Positions 25,938 to 38,101 of a DNA stretch of 64,000 nucleotides are shown here, in pieces; position 1 is the stretch's first letter; each line of letters starts with the position of its first letter. The notes below the pieces were generated by a model. That model was not told the DNA's origin. It did not search any database and saw nothing but the letters and a program-made list of their open reading frames with translations. The translations under genes and the position numbers were made by a program. Source of the DNA: Iris pallida (taxonomy: Eukaryota; Streptophyta; Magnoliopsida; Asparagales; Iridaceae); assembly GCA_029216955.1 (NCBI GenBank), contig JANAVB010005598.1:62001-126000 (forward strand), written 5' to 3'.

Positions 25938-28748
25938 AGTAAGTAGATTCTCGATAGTGGATGCTCACGGCATATGACAGGAGACGCATATCTTTTCGCA
26001 TCACTATCGATGAAGAGAGAAGGATATGTATCCTTCGGAAATAACCTAAAAGGTTATATCATAGGTAATAGTATTATTGGGTATCCTCCCTCTCCCGTAA
26101 TAAAGGATGTCTGCCTAGTGACCGAGTTAAAGCATAACTTGCTCAGCATCAGTCATCTTGCTGACCATGGTTATGACATTAACTTTGGACAAAACAAATG
26201 CCTTATTTATGATAGGTCAACAAGAGACATTGCTTTTGAAGGAGTAAGAGAGGACAATATTTATGTTTTCTATTTGTCTCTAGATTCTAACCATGCAGGA
26301 AGATGCCTATATGCTCACAAAGATGAACGGTTACTATGGCACCAGCGACTTGGTCATGCCAACATGGATACTATATCCAGGCTATCAACCAAGAAGCTAG
26401 TTAGAGGCTTGTCCGACATCACATTCAAAAAGGACACCGTATGTGCCGAATGTGAGTTAAATAAGGCAACCAAATCATCTTTCCATTCCATAAACTCTGT
26501 AAGTACTACTAGACCCCTGCAACTACTCCATATGGATTTATTTGGTCCTAGTAGAGTAGCCAGTCTTGGTGGAAAACTCTATGTATTTGTTATTGTTGAT
26601 GATTTTTCTAGATTTACTTGGGTTTTCTTTCTTACTTATAAAAGTGATGCTATTTCAGTTTTTAAGATTTTTGTCAAGAAAGTTCAAAATGAAAAAGGCT
26701 ACATGATCACTCGAATCCGAAGTGATCATGGAGGCGAATTCAAAAATTCTGATTTTGAAAAGTTTTGTGATTCCAATAGTTTTGATCATGAGTTTTCCTG
26801 TCCTAGAACTCCCCAACAAAATGATGTTGTGGAGCGGAAGAATAGGACTCTTGGCGATATGGCTAGAGTCATGTTGAACAAAATTTTACTTCCGAAATAC
26901 TTTTGGGCTGAAGCTGTCAGTACAGCATGCCACATTTTAAATAGGGTACTTATTCGTCCAATTACGAAAAAGACACCCTATGAGCTTTGGTTTGGGAGAA
27001 CCCCAAATGTTTCTTATTTTAAAGTTTTTGGCTGTAGATGTTTTATCCTTAACACCAAAGACAACTTAGGCAAATTTGATGCCAAAGCTGACGATAGTAT
27101 TTTCCTTGGCTATGCCGCCAAGAGTAAGGGATATAGAGTTTTTAACAAACGCTCTTTAATTGTGGAAGAGTCTACAAATGTGACTTTTGATGAAGATAAC
27201 AGTGCAGCAGCTACTCTTGATGATGATGTTGAGCCATCAACGTCTACTCCAATGAACACCACAACCGAAACCAATTCTCTGGAAAGCTTGCCTAAGAAAT
27301 TCTCTTTCAAGCCATCACATCCAGAAAATTTGGTAATCGGTGAGATTTCACGAGGAGTAACTACTAGATCATCATTAAGAGACTCCATTGCTAGCACTGC
27401 CTTTATTTCACAAATTGAGCCTAAAAACATTTCTGAAGCTTTCAATGATGAATTTTGGATTTCTGCTATGCAAGAAGAACTCAACCAATTCGAGAGGAGC
27501 CAAGTATGGAAACTCGTTCCTAGACCGGTTAATCACTCGATTATTGGTACTAAGTGGGTTTTTAGAAACAAAGTAAATGAAGATGGTTCAGTTACACGCA
27601 ACAAAGCTCGTCTAGTAGTCCAAGGATACAACCAAGAGGAAGGTATCGACTACGATGAGACGTATGCTCCTGTTGCTAGATTAGAATCCATTCGGATGCT
27701 TTGCGCATTTACAAATTTTCAAAATTTCAAATTATTTCAAATGGATGTTAAAAGTACTTTCTTGAATGGTTTTATTAAGGAGGAAGTCTATGTAAAACAA
27801 CCTCCTAGTTTTGAAAATCACAAGTTTCCCGACCACGTGTTGAAGCTAAAGAAAGCACTGTACGGCCTCAAACAAGCCCCTAGAGCTTGGTATGAACGGC
27901 TTAGCAACTTCTTGCTTGAGAAAAGTTTTTCAAAAGGGAAAATTGACACTACACTTTTCATAAAGTCTTTGAAGGACACTATTCTTTTAGTACAGATATA
28001 TGTAGATGATATTATTTTTGGTTCTACTGATGAGACTCTCTGTCAAGATTTTGCCAAGTGTATGCAGACCGAGTTTGAAATGAGCATGATGGGGGAGCTC
28101 AACTACTTTCTTGGGCTGCAAGTCAAACAAATGTCAAATGGAATCTTCATCTGTCAGTCGAAGTATACAAAGGACATGCTGAAGAAATTCGAACTTGATA
28201 ATGTCAAACCAATCAGCACTCCTATGGCTACTTCAACCAAACTTGAACCAGATGAAAGCGGCAAACCCATAGATCAACGTAAGTATCGAGGTATGATAGG
28301 CAGTCTACTCTATCTTACTACTAGTTGCCCTGATATAATATTTAGCGTTTGCTTGTGTGCTAGATATCAAGCAAATCCTAAGAAATCGTACATGACTGCA
28401 GTTAAGCGTATCTTCAGATACCTTAAGGGTACGGTTACAATGGGCCTATGGTATCCCAAGTCAACATTATTTGACCTCATTGGTTATTCTGATGCTGACT
28501 TTGCTGGATGCAAGGTCGACCGTAAAAGTACGAGCGGTACGTGCCATTTATTAGGAAAGGCTTTAGTCTCTTGGTTTAGTAAAAAGCAGAATTCTGTTGC
28601 ACTATCCACAACAGAAGCTGAATACATAGCAGCTGGGCGTTGTTGTGCACAAATTCTGTGGATGAAGCAAACCCTTGAAGACTATAATTTATCTTTCATA
28701 CATATTCCTATATTTTGTGACAATACTGGTTGCAATAAATCTTACTAA
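25938..28748 (+). pseudogene. pol: Copia pol: protease, integrase, RT, most of RNase H
   Basis: The polyprotein replicates and integrates the element. The frame opens with the protease: the aspartic motif ILDSGCSRHMTG at 25947-25982 follows a TAG (25944-25946) where an aromatic codon is expected. Integrase: LWHQRLGH with the HHCC finger (Cys 26442, 26451) and catalytic Asp 26535, Asp 26724, Glu 26832, spaced 63 and 36 codons; the usual Gly before VVERKNR is Asp. Reverse transcriptase: KARLVVQGYNQ and catalytic YVDD at 27999-28010. RNase H: GYSDADFAG, then SWFSKKQNSVALSTTEAEY. The frame ends at 28748 because of a frameshift near 28730. It is offset from gag. Apart from the first stop, over 900 codons are open. 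Confidence 0.93.
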
Positions 28749-28953
28749 GAATCCCATTTGTCACTCACGCACGAAGCACATTGAGATACGACACCACTTT
28801 TTGCGTAATCATCAGCAAAATGGCACTATTAACTTAGAGTTTATTGACACCGATCATCAGCTAGCAGACTTCTTTACTAAGCCATTATCCAAAGAGCGCT
28901 TCAATTTCCTTTGTCGTGAGCTTGGAATTTTAGATGAAGCTGTCATAAATTAA
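28730..28953 (+). pseudogene. pol: Copia pol: frameshifted C-terminal end of RNase H
   Basis: After a one-base shift near 28730, pol continues in the next frame with INLTKNPICHSRTKHIEIR and ADFFTKPL, the standard end of copia RNase H, and stops at 28953. This belongs to the pol gene before it and is not a separate gene. Confidence 0.9.
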
Positions 28954-29706
28954 AACTCACCTGCGTAAATATCGATTATATTATGATTCTCTTACGATGA
29001 ACTTGCAATGGGTACAAGCCGAAAGGGCCCTTCTGACAACAAGGCGTAAAAGCCTAAGCGACACGGTGCACTAGTCCTCTGGACTACCGCTAGCTGGGAT
29101 CCGGCCCCTGCAGCTAACCCATGGCAATTTCAAACTAGAGAATTATAATATATTTCCTTGTTTATTATATGGTACGTTGTGATTTATTACTGCTGACATG
29201 CTTTTTTTTTAATTCATTCTGCTATTCTTCTACTTCTCTATCTATTTGATTAAATCTTTCTAGCATCTGTCCTCATATCTTACTTGATTTCCTTATTTAA
29301 CCATTTTTCTCTCTTTTTAGCCTGACTTAAGTTCTGGGACATGGACCCAGAACTCGGGCCGAACTCTGCCACTACCAGAGTTCGGGCCGAGTTCGGTCCC
29401 CATGTTCCAGAATCGGGGACAGCTCCAGCCGTTTGATTAAATGAGATCCTACGGTCCAGATTTACTCCGACCAAAGAAAACCCTCCTCTTATATTCGGGT
29501 TTTCCTCTCTCTCCTTCATTCTTACCACCTCTTCTACTTCTCTACCACTATTGTCTCAAACCCTAACCCTAGTTTTCTCTCCATAGTGCTCCATTATTCA
29601 CCAAAATCAAGGAGAAGGGCTATTTTCTCATTCTCTTTCACTGTTCATTGTTGATTTGAGGTATAAATCCTTCTTCTTCTCTATTTCAATTTCTCTATTT
29701 TGTGCA
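28954..29706 (+). other. Non-coding stretch between pol and the third ORF
   Basis: No frame of note. At 29026-29100 there is a GC-rich segment with short self-complementary words (aagggccctt). At 29347-29397 stand two imperfect copies of the U3 palindrome. A leader-like pyrimidine-rich stretch (29500-29700) precedes the next ATG, which suggests the third ORF may have its own promoter or splice acceptor here. Confidence 0.5.
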
Positions 29707-30978
29707 ATGGCTCCTCGCTTGCCCAATCGTGGGAAGAGGACTCGAACCGAGGGTGCTTCCTCTTCGAATCCTCCTCCTCCCATTGAGCAACCCGTTGAAC
29801 AACAACAACCCCCTCATCCGTTGTTCAACCCACCTCGTCCCCGCGACCCTAATACTTATGACGACCGATTATTTGTATCATTAGACGCTTCTAACGAGTG
29901 GTTTAGTGACTTTCGGACTCGTCCAGTATTCGCGGGACAACCCATTAATTTCACTATTTTTTTACAATATGAATCTATATTTCGTGATCTTTGCATTGAT
30001 GCCCTAGTTGCTACGAATTTCGTCATCTATCGTAGCGTTATACAAATGTTCTATTGCAACTTAACTTTTGATAACACTCACATCTATTCCCGGGTTGCCG
30101 GTATTGATATTGTTTTTGATGATTCTGAGTTGGGCGGGTATCTTGAACTTCAAGATCTCGATAGTTGGGATAAGCTTGTGGAAGCTCGCCAATTCTAATT
30201 TGTTGGTGAAACTTCCCTTGAGAGCTTCAAGGAGGAACTATGTGCCCCTAACATATATCCTCGCAAGCTTATGGCCAAACACCTCAACCCTTATTTCTAT
30301 GAACTTTATCGAATTATCTTCAACACCATTCTGCCAAAAGCCGGCTCCACTGATGAAGTCACATATTTTGAGATCTCAGCCTTGTATCACCTTCACTATC
30401 GCATCCCTTTCAATCTTCCACGTACCATGATGGACTGGATGATTAACTGTAGGAAGAAACCATGAGCCCTGGTTTATCCCTTGTATCTTCCTATGGTCCT
30501 TCATGCTTTCATTGTCCCTCTTCATGATTGTCCTTTCTTGCCTGCTCCTGTCTTCTTATCTAAGGCACGACGTCTTCAGGCAGTCGTAGCCTCTCCTGCC
30601 ACTTCTGAGCATTCTGATGATGAGGAGCCCGATGCCCCTCCACTTGGACAGGATGTGCCACCTCCTCCTGCTACTCTTGACTCCATCCAGACCATGCTCC
30701 GAGACCGTTTCGCCTTGGAGGACGATCGCTGGACTCAGATGGACTACCGTACTACCCTGCAGATGAGTGCCCTCAGCAACTCGCTGTACGATATTCGGTA
30801 TTCTATGTCCCGTCATCCTTCTATGCCTATTCCCATGGAGCGGGATCCTGGTCGCGAGGGATATCACATTGACGATCCTTGGGTCATGCGTTACTTGGAT
30901 CCGGGTGCTGCTATTGTGGACCCCCGCCGTTCCTTCTCTGATCCTTCCGACTCCGCTGGGCCTTCTCGTGCTCCGTGA
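29707..30978 (+). pseudogene. Third ORF of the copia element (env-position, plant transposon protein-like), two stops
   Basis: One frame of 424 codons runs from ATG 29707 to TGA 30978 and is broken by TAA 30196-30198 and TGA 30463-30465. The N-terminus is Pro-rich with a basic start (MAPRLPNRGKRTR). A middle part (residues about 60-170) has 'FYCNLTFDNTHIYSRVAGIDI', resembling the 'putative plant transposon protein' domain of retroelement ORFs. The C-terminal third is acidic and Pro-rich. The position matches the env-like gene of SIRE1-type elements, but I see no signal peptide and no membrane span, so an envelope function is not supported. Confidence 0.65.
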
Positions 30979-31522
30979 TGGAGAAGGTTACTATCTGCTG
31001 ATGCTGCTGATGATCCTAGTTTATGATTTCTGATTTCCAGTTATTTAGTTTTATTTGGATTTATGTACTTGGGTTGTACTAAAACTCTGGTGGTTTGATG
31101 ACTCTGGTTATGTGTGATGACACTTTTATGCTTATGGTAGTTTATTATTCTATGCTAGTTGCCTGTTTTGATCATTCATATACAGTTTCTTCTCTGTTTG
31201 GTGTGGTTGCATCATTATTACTTATCTTACAGTTTATCTGTAGTTTATTCATATGCAGTTTATATTGCTAATGCCAAAAGGGGAAGAAATATGTATATTC
31301 TTGTCATATATATTTTTTTCTTTTTGGTATATATGTGCTTTTTGGTGCTTTTGGGAGATATTATTTATCAGGCCAACAGGTTCAACGCATTATTTACGGG
31401 GGAGCTATTGTTTCTAGCTCGGCACTGATTATGGAGGAGCTATGATTTTGTCATCAACTGTGTCCAGGTATGAATATTGAATATACATCTATTATTTTGT
31501 CAATTATCAATATGGGAGAGAT
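30979..31522 (+). other. 3' untranslated region and polypurine tract of the copia element
   Basis: AT-rich and without a gene. It ends in 'tatgggagagatt' directly before the 3' LTR; the purine run at 31514-31521 is the polypurine tract for plus-strand priming. Confidence 0.75.
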
Positions 31523-32466
31523 TGTTAACACAAAGTCACAGTCAACCAAATATTGATAACTTTGACTAAATAATACTTGTAATAATTCAATACGACACAC
31601 GACGCCTACATCAAGCTCAAGTCAGACAACAGCTCAGTCTCTGTTTTTCAGTTGTATATGAGTCTGTATTTTGCACTTTTATTGAGTCTAGACTGATGTA
31701 AACTGTGTCATACTGAGCTCTTGAGACTTGACCTAAAGCCTACCCAATAATCCTCAAACTCCACCATCCAGAAAAATACCCACTGGCCACTTAGACCAGC
31801 TCTGTGCTCTGGAGACAGAGTTCGGGCCGAACTCTGCCTCCACACAGAGTTCGGGCCGAACTCTGTCCCCTAAAAATCAGCAACCTTAATTTTAGGGTTA
31901 GCTGGTTGCAAGTTGTCCAACGGCCAAATATTTGAAATTTCCTACCCGAATTCTGGCCGAATTTTGCCTACAAAAACCCTATAAATAGGCCATGAATTCT
32001 CTCATTTCAAATCATCCAATCTTCTCTTCTCTTCTCTTTTAAAGCTCAGATAAGCCATATCCTTCCCATCTACTAGCCACAAGGTTCCTAAGTCTCGAGT
32101 GCTCAGCATCTCTCAGTTAGGAGTCTTGTGCAAGAGTTGAAGAAGTCGCTTGGAAAATTCTAAGCAAATCGCCACTGCGATCCTCTGTAAGAAGTTGACG
32201 TACTCTTCTGAAGAAAAGGCACGGGTTGTAAACTACTATTTCACAAATAGTGGATTTAATTTTGAGCTAGAGTTCTCAGGCCTGGACTAGTCCTCCACGA
32301 GGGAAACCAGGTTAAAATCGGCTGTGTTTGCGTATGCTCTCTTTCTTCTTACTTTAAATTCCGTATTTACTCTGATTAGTGTTGATTGTGATAGAGTTGA
32401 ATTATTAATTGGATATTATCTCTATAAACTCTATTCACCCCCTCTAGAGTTGCCATCTGTTCTTCA
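31523..32466 (+). repeat. 3' LTR of the copia element
   Basis: It runs from TGTTAACAC to GTTCTTCA, pairs with 22865-23809, and is followed by the target duplication atata, which opens into an (AT)n run. Confidence 0.95.
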
Positions 32467-32523
<57 letters not shown>

Positions 32524-32534
32524 TGTGTGTGTGT

Positions 32535-32565
<31 letters not shown>
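32467..32565. repeat. (AT)n-(GT)n compound microsatellite
   Basis: Twelve AT units are followed by about 75 bp of mostly GT units. The copia insertion point lies at its edge, and the target duplication atata is part of the AT run. Confidence 0.95.
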
Positions 32566-34065
32566 GTATGTGAGTAGAGAGTGAGTGTTTGTGTGTCCTT
32601 ATGATTGTACCTAGGTATCATTTTAGTTTGCCAGTATATAGAGAGCAGGAAAATCTATTCAGAGTTTTTCCATTAGGCCATTGTCTAGTACCACTTTGGT
32701 ACTTGCAGCAACAGCTGGGCAAAGGCATTGCCTTGTCTTGTTGTGCAGCTGCACTTGGCTTGGCCATTGCAGGCTGCCTTAGCAGCAGCATTAGGAGAGG
32801 GTTTAGTCCCATAGACTTTTGGCCTTTTGCCCATGTGCTCGAGAAGGGAGTGAGTGTGGTCTGACTTGAGATTTTAGTTAGGGTTTTGGGTATTAGTTAA
32901 GTATCAGAAAATGTATAAGTGAAGATAAGATAATCAGGAAATATAGAGTAAGAGGTAGACCTAGTTTGTTAGAAGGAAATAAGATGGCAAGTGAGAAGAT
33001 TTGGCAAGTAGGCCAGTTGTAGCTCAGGTTTGGCCATTTGGCCTGTGTCGAGAGAGAGAGAAGGGCCACTCTTTGGCAATGTGAGGTCTGATACTCACTG
33101 TATCAGAGTGGTATCATTGTTATTTTGTGAGAGTGTTAGAGAGTTAGTTAGCATTTTGGGTTATATTGGGAGTATCAGCTTGGCCTTGGGTTTTGACCAT
33201 TAGTATGTGTGGGTTAATATTCAGTTAGCCTAGTGCCAATTAGAGTGTTAGGATGTTGGTATCAAACATAGTGTTTGTATCAGTGAGGTTTAGTTAGTTT
33301 AGATGAGATTTGGGGGAAATATATGAGTTAGCTTGGTTAGAGAGTTAGTGTATGTTAGTATTTTGGTTAGGAACCTTGAGTGTATTAGGAATTATGGGAA
33401 TTTGAGTTAGCTTGGTTAGTATTGGTATGTATCAGAGTGTATGTGTGAGTGCTCGGGTGAGTGTTAGAGGATTGAGAGGTTAGTGTCAGTTGGTTTCAGG
33501 GAAATGGGATACCTGTAGGTTTCAGAAATTGTTAGGATATCATGTATCCTAAGTAGATTAGAGGATTTGGACTTGGGTATTAGAGTTTAGGTTTTGTTTA
33601 AGGTTTTAGATTCAATTTTAGAGTTTGAATTCTTATTATCAGATATGTTAAGGTATCTATAAAGGGGTTAGTTAGATTAGATGTTAGTATCCACCACATT
33701 GGTTAGTATTTGGTTGTGGTTAGGATGATGGTTAGCCACAGTTAGCTGGTTAGTGGTTGAGTGTCTTAGGCATGGGATTTTGGCTTGGGGCTTACTTGCA
33801 GTAGCAGAACAATAGCATTTGCAACCTTAACAGAAGGTAGCAACATCATTGCTTAGCTGATGCAGCATCAGCAACTCAATGCAGAGCAACAGCTCATTGC
33901 AGCAGCAGGACATTGGCCCTTAGGCCTTGGGTTTTGGAGGTATCATAGGGAAATGGAAGTGATATGTTAGTTGGTGGTACCAATATATGTTAGGGTATAT
34001 CTATAGGTATTCGAATGTCGGATCTGAGTTTGACAGATTAATTGTCAAGGTAATAAGATGGGAGG

Positions 34066-34067
<2 letters not shown>

Positions 34068-34140
<73 letters not shown>
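34068..34140. repeat. (TA)n microsatellite
   Basis: About 36 TA units inside the solo LTR. Confidence 0.95.
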
Positions 34141-34144
<4 letters not shown>

Positions 34145-34300
34145 ATATATTCATTGCAAGAGGGTATTTTGATGAACTGTAACTGAATAAGTTGATATAG
34201 ATGTTTACCTTAAGCTAAGGTAATAATGTATCCATACGGTATGTCTAAGTATAAGGGTATTACTTAGATAGGTAAGGTAATGTGTATATCTAGGTATATC

Positions 34301-34457
34301 TATAAAAAAAGCATTTTTTATGGCAACGCCTTGCGGCAACATAAATTATTGCCATATAATATATTCACAATATGGCAACATTAATATTACCGTAATAAAC
34401 ATTTGGTTTATTAACGGCATTTTAAGGTTGCCGTATAATAGATTATTTCTAGTAGTG
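34301..34457. mobile_element. Short CACTA-type MITE (left end eroded)
   Basis: The right end reads TTTCTAGTAGTG, the complement of CACTACTAGAAA, the typical CACTA terminus. The left end has 'ctataaaaaaagc' in the matching place but lacks the CACTA itself. Inverted words 'atggcaac' / 'ggttgccgtat' and 'ggcaac' repeats in between are subterminal-repeat-like. At 157 bp it cannot code. Confidence 0.55.
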
Positions 34458-35981
34458 TATATAATTACCTATAGCCTAGGTAAGGACAGTTAGCCTATAG
34501 CATATAGAGTATTACCACTATAGAGTCTAGGTTATATTGTTATATTAATATATATGTAAATATACATGTATAGAGTAGTGTTGGGTATGTGAATACCTAG
34601 ATTAGGGTATCTAAGTAGGTGAGGGCTTGATATAGGTTATCTTGACCTAGATTTGACCATGGTTGACTATTTTGACTAGAAGTCAACCTTGAGTCAACAT
34701 TGGACCTAGATTGCATATTACACACTAGAAAACTATGTCTAACACTGTTAAACTCTATTTAACATGTATATCTTATTTCTAGGTCTGTATGACTCCACTT
34801 TGAGGCTCAATTCATATTCATTGCTCTGGATGACAGACGATTATATTATCTGATAGTTTCTATTATTTGATTTTTGCTATGATTTTCGTATTTAGTGATG
34901 CTATATTTGATTCTCGACACGTTGGTCACACGGATTGGTATTTCTAGATCCCGTCATGAGATGTTACCATAGTTATCATATTTACATCGTATACGAAATA
35001 TTCAATAGACATTGTACATGATAGTATTATAAAACATTACTCATGTATCGTAACATGTGATGGTTGGATCCACTGTACTAGTTGGGGTGGGGAAAATCCT
35101 AACGAGAGATGTGATCAAATCTCTATTGTAATTGTAGACATTGTAAGTGTTAATCGTACAACTCACGTATGATTAACCATGCCACATAGCTATTGTACAA
35201 GTTTTCAAGCCGATCATATCTCGAAGTTAGTATTTCAAACACATAGTATGTATAGTATTTATTGTTCCCGTCATATTTTTTGGACTGTACGTCTATTTAT
35301 TTCCATTATTGTACATTGTACCCTTCACATCGTTCATTTTTTATAGCACCATTGTCAGGTTATGATTACATATTGGTAGCTCTATTTCTCATCATTTATC
35401 GTACTCTCTACTTACAGTTTTATAGTTTTTGTCAATTAATTGGAACTGCTGTTAGTTTATGTACTTCGCTCCATCCTGACTGGGTACATTGACAAAATTT
35501 TACAGATGATTTAGATGGTTGTCCTACCTACTATGAGCATGAGGTATACGTGGGTGGCACACAGGAGCCTGAGGAGGATCCTGTACAGTAGAGGGTGCCC
35601 TAGATATAGTTTAGAGTATTTATTATTCATGTTGTATCGGATTGTTCCGATTGTTAGTTGAGACTTATTTATATTTAGGATATGTACTTATTTTTTTTGA
35701 ACTTCTAAACTCATGTGCGGACGACTTTACTATTTATTCAGTTAATCTCCTTATTTTTATTTCAAATATCGTGCTCTATCTTTCTTTAGATTTGTGATTG
35801 AGATTATAGTCGGTATATCATATTATTCCTCCGTGCGAAGATGACAGATTTATATTCATATTTTGTTAGATGTTAGATGGTATAGATGACCTATACAACA
35901 TTCTACCACCGACTCTGTGGCGTAGGCTGGACGTACCCACATCCTCGTGCCCCTATACAGGGTGCGGGTCGTGACAATCGA

Positions 35982-36611
35982 ATACCCACTCGAGCCACTA
36001 GGGCTCTACGGACGTCAGTTCTTTATGTTGTAGATTGGATTTTGGTTTGCATGTGTAGTTTTCATCTTCGGAATTAGATTTTTAGATTTTATCAAGTCCC
36101 CTACCACTAGAGCATGCTAGGCCACCTTGGCTATGAAGAACGCTCGCTCCGTCTCGCAAAATCGAGCCCGACATCGTTATTTTCACTTTTTGACACTTAT
36201 ATTAGATTTAGTATTTCAAGAAATTCCTAGCACGATTCAACACATGGATGCGCAGGCACAAAGCACTAGTGTAGTTGATTACTTGTGAATTTTTTCGAGG
36301 TATATACACGATCGATGGAACAAAATCGAGATCGAAACAATGGAGTCTCGAGCTTATTTTTGAGTTTTGTCTACATAGACAATGTACCGTTGGTATACCA
36401 TCGGTATATTAGTGCTGTGTTGACAGGATAAAATTTGACTTCTTCAATGGTGGCTTTTCGTCGATTCATGTATCAGATTTAATCAAACTTTCACACAGGC
36501 CCCTATTTCTTAATGTAGATTATATTTATGGTGTTATGGGTTATTTTTGCATGACTTGGTAGACCGTAGGGTCAACTCAGAAATAGAAATAGGCCGTATT
36601 AGAGTCGTTTT
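35982..36611. other. Unassigned target sequence between solo LTR and element D/E
   Basis: No gene is seen. This is the continuation, after the solo LTR, of the LTR-like sequence that ends at 21457. The last five bases, gtttt (36607-36611), correspond to atttt after 57534, the target duplication of the next element. Confidence 0.4.
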
Positions 36612-37680
36612 TGTCATGCCCCGCGTCTGCTTGATATTGTACGGCTTGTGAGCGCATCCAGTCTACGCCGCAGAATCGACGGTAGTGAGCTGTCTAGACC
36701 TCAAAAGTCATCAAATGATCATGATATCTATATATGCTCAATCACAGAACTAACAGACGAGAAAAAACACACTCACACGATCCTAGTCCACTATATCTCT
36801 TTTGTACATAATACATGTCCCTTTCATCCAGGAGACAAATTCGGCTAATCCTCGAAATAATATACAACATGAATAAGAATAATACATTAATAATCTAAAG
36901 TAATTCTAAATCCTTCTAAGAATCTCTCCATGCTAGCTTGCTAACACCTGGTAGACAATCATCTAGTCAGGAAAAGAGAAAAATCCCCATATAATGTCAC
37001 ACAATACAAAATAAATCAGTAAAAGAAGATAGAAACTGAACCAGACAATGCAATGGAATATGTAATGAAATGTAACCTACAATACGAACAATCATGAGAA
37101 ACAGACTATGAAACAATAATAGAAATGTTAATTCCTATATGTTTTGAAATGTCGTTTTCAATATGTGGCCGGTTAAGGCTAGATTCAGACTTGGTCAGGT
37201 TCGAACATACGTGCGGTGTATGTCGAACTGCGATTCGTACAATATAATGATTTAGCCATATATCTACTTAACATTTCTCATCCCCACGGTTCAGACATCA
37301 GAGTCAAAATCAACAAAATCAAATTTAGATACATATCAATGATACAGAGTCAAATATAATAATCTCGTGTCAGAGTCGTGTGTTAATATGCCATATACAA
37401 TCCAACCAGACAATAAAGAAAGTTGCATTTATTAAGTATTAGAGAACATAAATATGGAGTACTTGTCTTAAGTAATTTGCCCAATTGCTCCTTTAGTCAA
37501 CCTAGAAATAATATAAACTCCATTAACTATATACTTCACAAAATTTCCATTAAAACCTTCATTAATTATCAAGCCACTCCTCTCTTGCAAAACCTATCAA
37601 TAGGCCAAATATTTTCCTAAAAATCCAACCAAACGACTTAAGCCCATAACTACTTTCTTTTCCTTGAAAGAAAATCTATA

Positions 37681-38045
37681 CCTGGGGTTCAGCCTCCCAC
37701 GGCCACAAGATCGTCGTAGCGGCCACTAATTGGGTCATTTGGAAGAATCGCAACAAGGCGAGATTCGAGGGTCATCTATTCACGGCTGACCGGCTCTTGC
37801 GGGAAGTTGCTCGCCAATGCCGTAAGCGGAGCATCCTGTGTTCCCACAGTTCGAGAGCATTCTGGTCGATGCTCCCTCCTTAGCCCCCGGTGATGGTTTT
37901 GCCCTCTTTCCTCCTTCTTTTTGTGGTATACCTGTATAGGCTTCAGCATTTTGCGCCTTGTATACGGTTTTAGTTTGCGGTTTTCGTGCCGCCTTTAATA
38001 AATGAGGGGTTTTCTTTATAATATATATATATATATATATATATA
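37681..38045 (+). mobile_element. 5'-truncated LINE fragment
   Basis: A non-LTR retrotransposon end inserted in the LTR: the last codons of ORF2, a short 3' UTR with 'aataaatgagg', then a (TA)n/A-rich tail. The equivalent LTR at 56060 lacks it. Severe 5' truncation is usual for LINE insertions by target-primed reverse transcription. A target duplication is not clear because of the TA repeats. Confidence 0.75.
37683..37883 (+). pseudogene. LINE ORF2 C-terminal fragment (reverse-transcriptase protein tail)
   Basis: An open frame of 66 codons without its own start ends at TAG 37881-37883. It contains ATNWVIWKNRNKARFEGHLF, the conserved Trp-rich segment after the zf-RVT region of plant LINE ORF2 proteins. 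Nothing upstream of this remains. It can have no activity alone. Confidence 0.75.
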
Positions 38046-38047
38046 AA

Positions 38048-38099
<52 letters not shown>
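38020..38099. repeat. (TA)n tract with A-run between the two LINE-like pieces
   Basis: Two TA runs separated by about 12 A. It is the tail of the first LINE piece and the start point of the GC-rich piece. Long Tyr-Ile frames here are artefacts of the repeat. Confidence 0.9.

Positions 38100-38101
<2 letters not shown>

Larger units (their letters stand above)
22865..32466 (+). mobile_element. Ty1/copia retrotransposon, Sirevirus-like, nearly complete
   Basis: A 9.6 kb element with LTRs of 945 and 944 bp, TG...CA ends and an atata target duplication (22860-22864, 32467-32471). The order is LTR, initiator-Met primer site, gag, pol in copia order (protease, integrase, RT, RNase H), an extra ORF, polypurine tract, LTR. 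The long gag with a second zinc-finger-like motif, the extra gene after pol and the palindromes in U3 fit the Sirevirus lineage. It carries at least a stop in gag, a stop at the protease start, a frameshift near the RNase H end and two stops in the third gene, so it is probably non-functional. Confidence 0.95.
21458..35976 (+). mobile_element. Solo LTR (~4.9 kb without nested copia), family F/G
   Basis: The LTR begins TGTCACTACCAC and ends GGGTCGTGACA. It is flanked by accga (21453-21457) and atcga (35977-35981), a 5-bp target duplication with one change. The copia element 22865-32466 sits inside. The start resembles the other solo LTR at 46877 ('tgtcactaccac...ggtatttt...gtcatt'), and both carry 'atggcagccac' about 280-340 bp in. 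The end carries the shared dyad (35903-35925). 32570-33800 is G/T-rich with many 'gttagt' words. I see no coding sequence of its own. Confidence 0.8.
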
